The notes beneath the pieces were generated by a model. The model was given only the letters and a program-made list of their open reading frames with translations, did no database searches and had not been told where the DNA came from. From Pseudomonadales bacterium (GTDB taxonomy: Bacteria; Pseudomonadota; Gammaproteobacteria; Pseudomonadales; Azotimanducaceae), in NCBI GenBank assembly GCA_007128525.1, contig SKXG01000070.1:1-5987 (forward strand): DNA of 5,987 nt, given 5' to 3'. Position numbers and translations under genes: made by a program. This document shows positions 4,232-5,987 of this stretch, piece after piece (within the stretch, counting starts at the first letter, position 1; each line of letters begins with the position of its first letter).

Positions 4232-5987
4232 CTAAGGCCTGGCCTGGCCGCCGCGGGCTGTTTCATAGATCACCGCCTGCCGGCGGGCATCGGCTTTGGC
4301 CTGGTACATGGCGGAATCAGCCGCCTGAAACAGCTCGGCCTCAGTCTTGCCATGCAAGGGTGCCAGCGCGATGCCGATGCTGGCATTCAGGAACAGCTGC
4401 CTTCCTCCAAGGTCATAGCGCTCACTGAGAGCAGCCAGAATTTTGTCTACGACCCGCATGGCATCATCGACCGCGTCGATGTCCGGCAACAACACCACGA
4501 ACTCGTCACCACCGATACGACCCACGGTATCGGATTCGCGCAGGCAGGCCTGCACCCGCCGCCCAGCCTGCTGCAGAATGCGGTCGCCCGCCGCATGGCC
4601 AAATGTGTCATTGATCTGCTTGAACTCATCGAAGTCCAGCATCAGCAGGCCAACCCGCTTATCAAAACGCGCTGCCCGCTTCAGGGCCTGTTGTAGCCGG
4701 TCCGAGAACAGCGCCCGGTTGGGCAAATCTGTAAGCACATCGAAGTGCGCCAGATGCCGGATGTGATCATCAGACTTCTTGCGCTCCGTGATGTCACGCG
4801 CGATGCCCAGAAAGCCGATGACCGCCCCGCTGGCATCAAGCTCAGGCGCAGCATTGGACATGTGCCAACGCCATTCACCGCTCTTGTGACGCACCCGATA
4901 CTCAATGCCCTGGCGTTTGCTGGAGGACTCCACAACCACCTGCAGGAACTGATAAAAACGCGTCAGGTCATCAGGATGAACGAACTCGGCGATGTCTTTC
5001 CCGACCACTTGATCGGCTTCATGCCCAAGGCTTTCCGTCCAATTCGGTGATGCGTAAGTCAATACACCATGCGGCGACATGGTAAAGATGGTGTCATTGG
5101 CATTTTCGACCAAGGTTCGGAACTTGGCTTCACTCTGGCGCAATTCCGAAGTCGTCTCCTCCACCGCTCGCGACAGTTGACGCCGCTGACCATTGATCAG
5201 CAGGACGTAGCCAAACACGACAGACAGTCCCAGCACCACCAGGGTGCCGACCACGGTTGGCAACAGCCAACCTGGCACCACGGTCACGCGCTCCAACCGC
5301 AACCACCGGCTCGTCAGACGCGCCAGCTCATCAGCATCCAGGCGGCCGAGAACAACATTGATGGCCTCGAGAAGTTCAACCTCTCCCTTGGGAACTGCCA
5401 CATGCAGATCCTGCCGGTACAGGGACTCCAGCACACGGAAATCTGTCGGTGTTGCGTATTGGTCCAGCAAATACATGCCGACGGGATAGTCCGCCACGAA
5501 CGCCCGGATCTCTCCCCGAACGGCGGCCTGCACCATCAAGTCATTGTTGCGAAAGCGAAACAGCGGCACATCAGGGCGGTTGGCCAACATGAACTCGAGC
5601 TCATAGCTGCCCTCCGTAACGCCAACGGGCCCATCAGCAAACTCATCAAGCGACACGACCATTGAGTCGGCGGCAACGAAGGCAAAGGTTGCCAGCGGCA
5701 TCAAGGGTACAGAAAAGTCCAGAAAGGCTGACCGCTCTTCAGACTTCAGCAGGCCACCATGCACATCGGCATGGCCATCCCTGACCTGAGCAATGCTGTC
5801 GGGCCAGTCAACTAGTTTGAAGGTTACTGGCCGGCCCATCTGGGCCCCAAGCTCCTGCCAAAGCTCGATCAGCAGTCCGCGCGGCTCACCCTGGCTGTCC
5901 AGATAGGCGAAGGGTGGCCAGGCATGATCCTGTGAGACCACCAATGCTTCCGCCGCCTGCGCGCGGTGCATACACGCCACCGATACA
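4232..5987 (-). CDS. Membrane diguanylate cyclase: periplasmic SBP_bac_3 sensor - TM - PAS - GGDEF; 5' end missing
   Basis: The frame is open from the right edge to TAG at 4234-4232. Residues are counted from the GTG at 5980, which is probably internal: the preceding codons read VSV, and VSVACMHRAQAAEAL resembles the end of a signal peptide cut after AQA, so the true start lies outside the window. Residues 12-228 form a type 3 solute-binding domain. R83 (in SEERSAFLDFS) and D164 (in AFVADYPVG) match the arginine and aspartate that hold the carboxylate and amino groups of amino acids in HisJ-like proteins, suggesting an amino-acid-like ligand. A transmembrane helix spans about 237-262. A PAS/PAC domain covers about 284-400, ending GIARDITERK. 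The GGDEF domain (about 410-575) has D449, N457 and D466 in DFDEFKQINDTFGHAAGD, the signature GGDEF at 490-494, and the inhibitory RxxD as RESD at 481-484. It should make c-di-GMP from two GTP with product inhibition. No EAL domain follows. Any nucleotide or haem cofactor of the PAS domain is unknown. Confidence 0.93.
   Translation of the reverse strand, partial: VSVACMHRAQAAEALVVSQDHAWPPFAYLDSQGEPRGLLIELWQELGAQMGRPVTFKLVDWPDSIAQVRDGHADVHGGLLKSEERSAFLDFSVPLMPLATFAFVAADSMVVSLDEFADGPVGVTEGSYELEFMLANRPDVPLFRFRNNDLMVQAAVRGEIRAFVADYPVGMYLLDQYATPTDFRVLESLYRQDLHVAVPKGEVELLEAINVVLGRLDADELARLTSRWLRLERVTVVPGWLLPTVVGTLVVLGLSVVFGYVLLINGQRRQLSRAVEETTSELRQSEAKFRTLVENANDTIFTMSPHGVLTYASPNWTESLGHEADQVVGKDIAEFVHPDDLTRFYQFLQVVVESSSKRQGIEYRVRHKSGEWRWHMSNAAPELDASGAVIGFLGIARDITERKKSDDHIRHLAHFDVLTDLPNRALFSDRLQQALKRAARFDKRVGLLMLDFDEFKQINDTFGHAAGDRILQQAGRRVQACLRESDTVGRIGGDEFVVLLPDIDAVDDAMRVVDKILAALSERYDLGGRQLFLNASIGIALAPLHGKTEAELFQAADSAMYQAKADARRQAVIYETARGGQARP

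Noticed and set aside
5069..5665. A 198-codon plus-strand frame opposite the diguanylate cyclase
   Set aside because: It is antisense to the sensor and transmembrane region of a clear gene, and is rich in His and Gln with no recognisable domain.
5978..5980. GTG at 5980 as the start of the diguanylate cyclase
   Set aside because: The resulting N-terminus would be too short and polar for the signal peptide this protein needs, and the frame stays open to the window edge.

Overview
The window looks like chromosomal DNA of a GC-rich proteobacterium. The base composition is about 60% G+C by eye, and the strong AAGGAG-type ribosome binding sites and the protein families point to a free-living, probably marine or soil gammaproteobacterium. 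That placement is inferred from protein style; there is no rRNA or marker gene to confirm it. I see no IS element, phage gene, tRNA, CRISPR array or toxin/defence module. Coding density is high and the four complete or partial recognisable families are intact.

Layout. (1) Bases 1-1098, minus strand: the first 366 codons of a thiolase-fold protein of the 'acetyl-CoA acetyltransferase-like' type. It lacks the usual nucleophilic cysteine context, and its 3' end runs off the left edge. (2) Bases 1099-1310: a divergent intergenic region. It holds a 15-bp direct repeat in three tandem copies in the leader of the thiolase-like gene, plus start signals for both directions. (3) Bases 1311-4127, plus strand: three genes in one direction. 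They are a secreted MuiA-type protein (DUF4140 + coiled coil + DUF4139), a small secreted four-cysteine protein of unknown function, and an enoyl-CoA hydratase-family enzyme with both catalytic glutamates. (4) Bases 4128-4231: a short convergent intergenic region with two hairpins, one with a perfect 13-bp stem. (5) Bases 4232-5987, minus strand: a membrane-anchored diguanylate cyclase with a periplasmic amino-acid-binding-type sensor domain, one transmembrane segment, a PAS domain and a canonical GGDEF domain with an intact inhibitory site. Its 5' end runs off the right edge.

How they may work together. The thiolase-like protein and the hydratase belong to families often found together in acyl-CoA (fatty acid, sterol or aromatic side chain) metabolism, but here they are separated by two envelope-protein genes and lie on opposite strands, so a shared pathway is only a suggestion. 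The two secreted proteins may share an envelope role. The diguanylate cyclase appears to be an independent unit linking an external small ligand to c-di-GMP. No obviously new multi-gene system is visible. The points most worth a second look are the cysteine-less thiolase, the in-frame ATG-bearing 15-bp repeat before it, and the uncharacterised four-cysteine protein.
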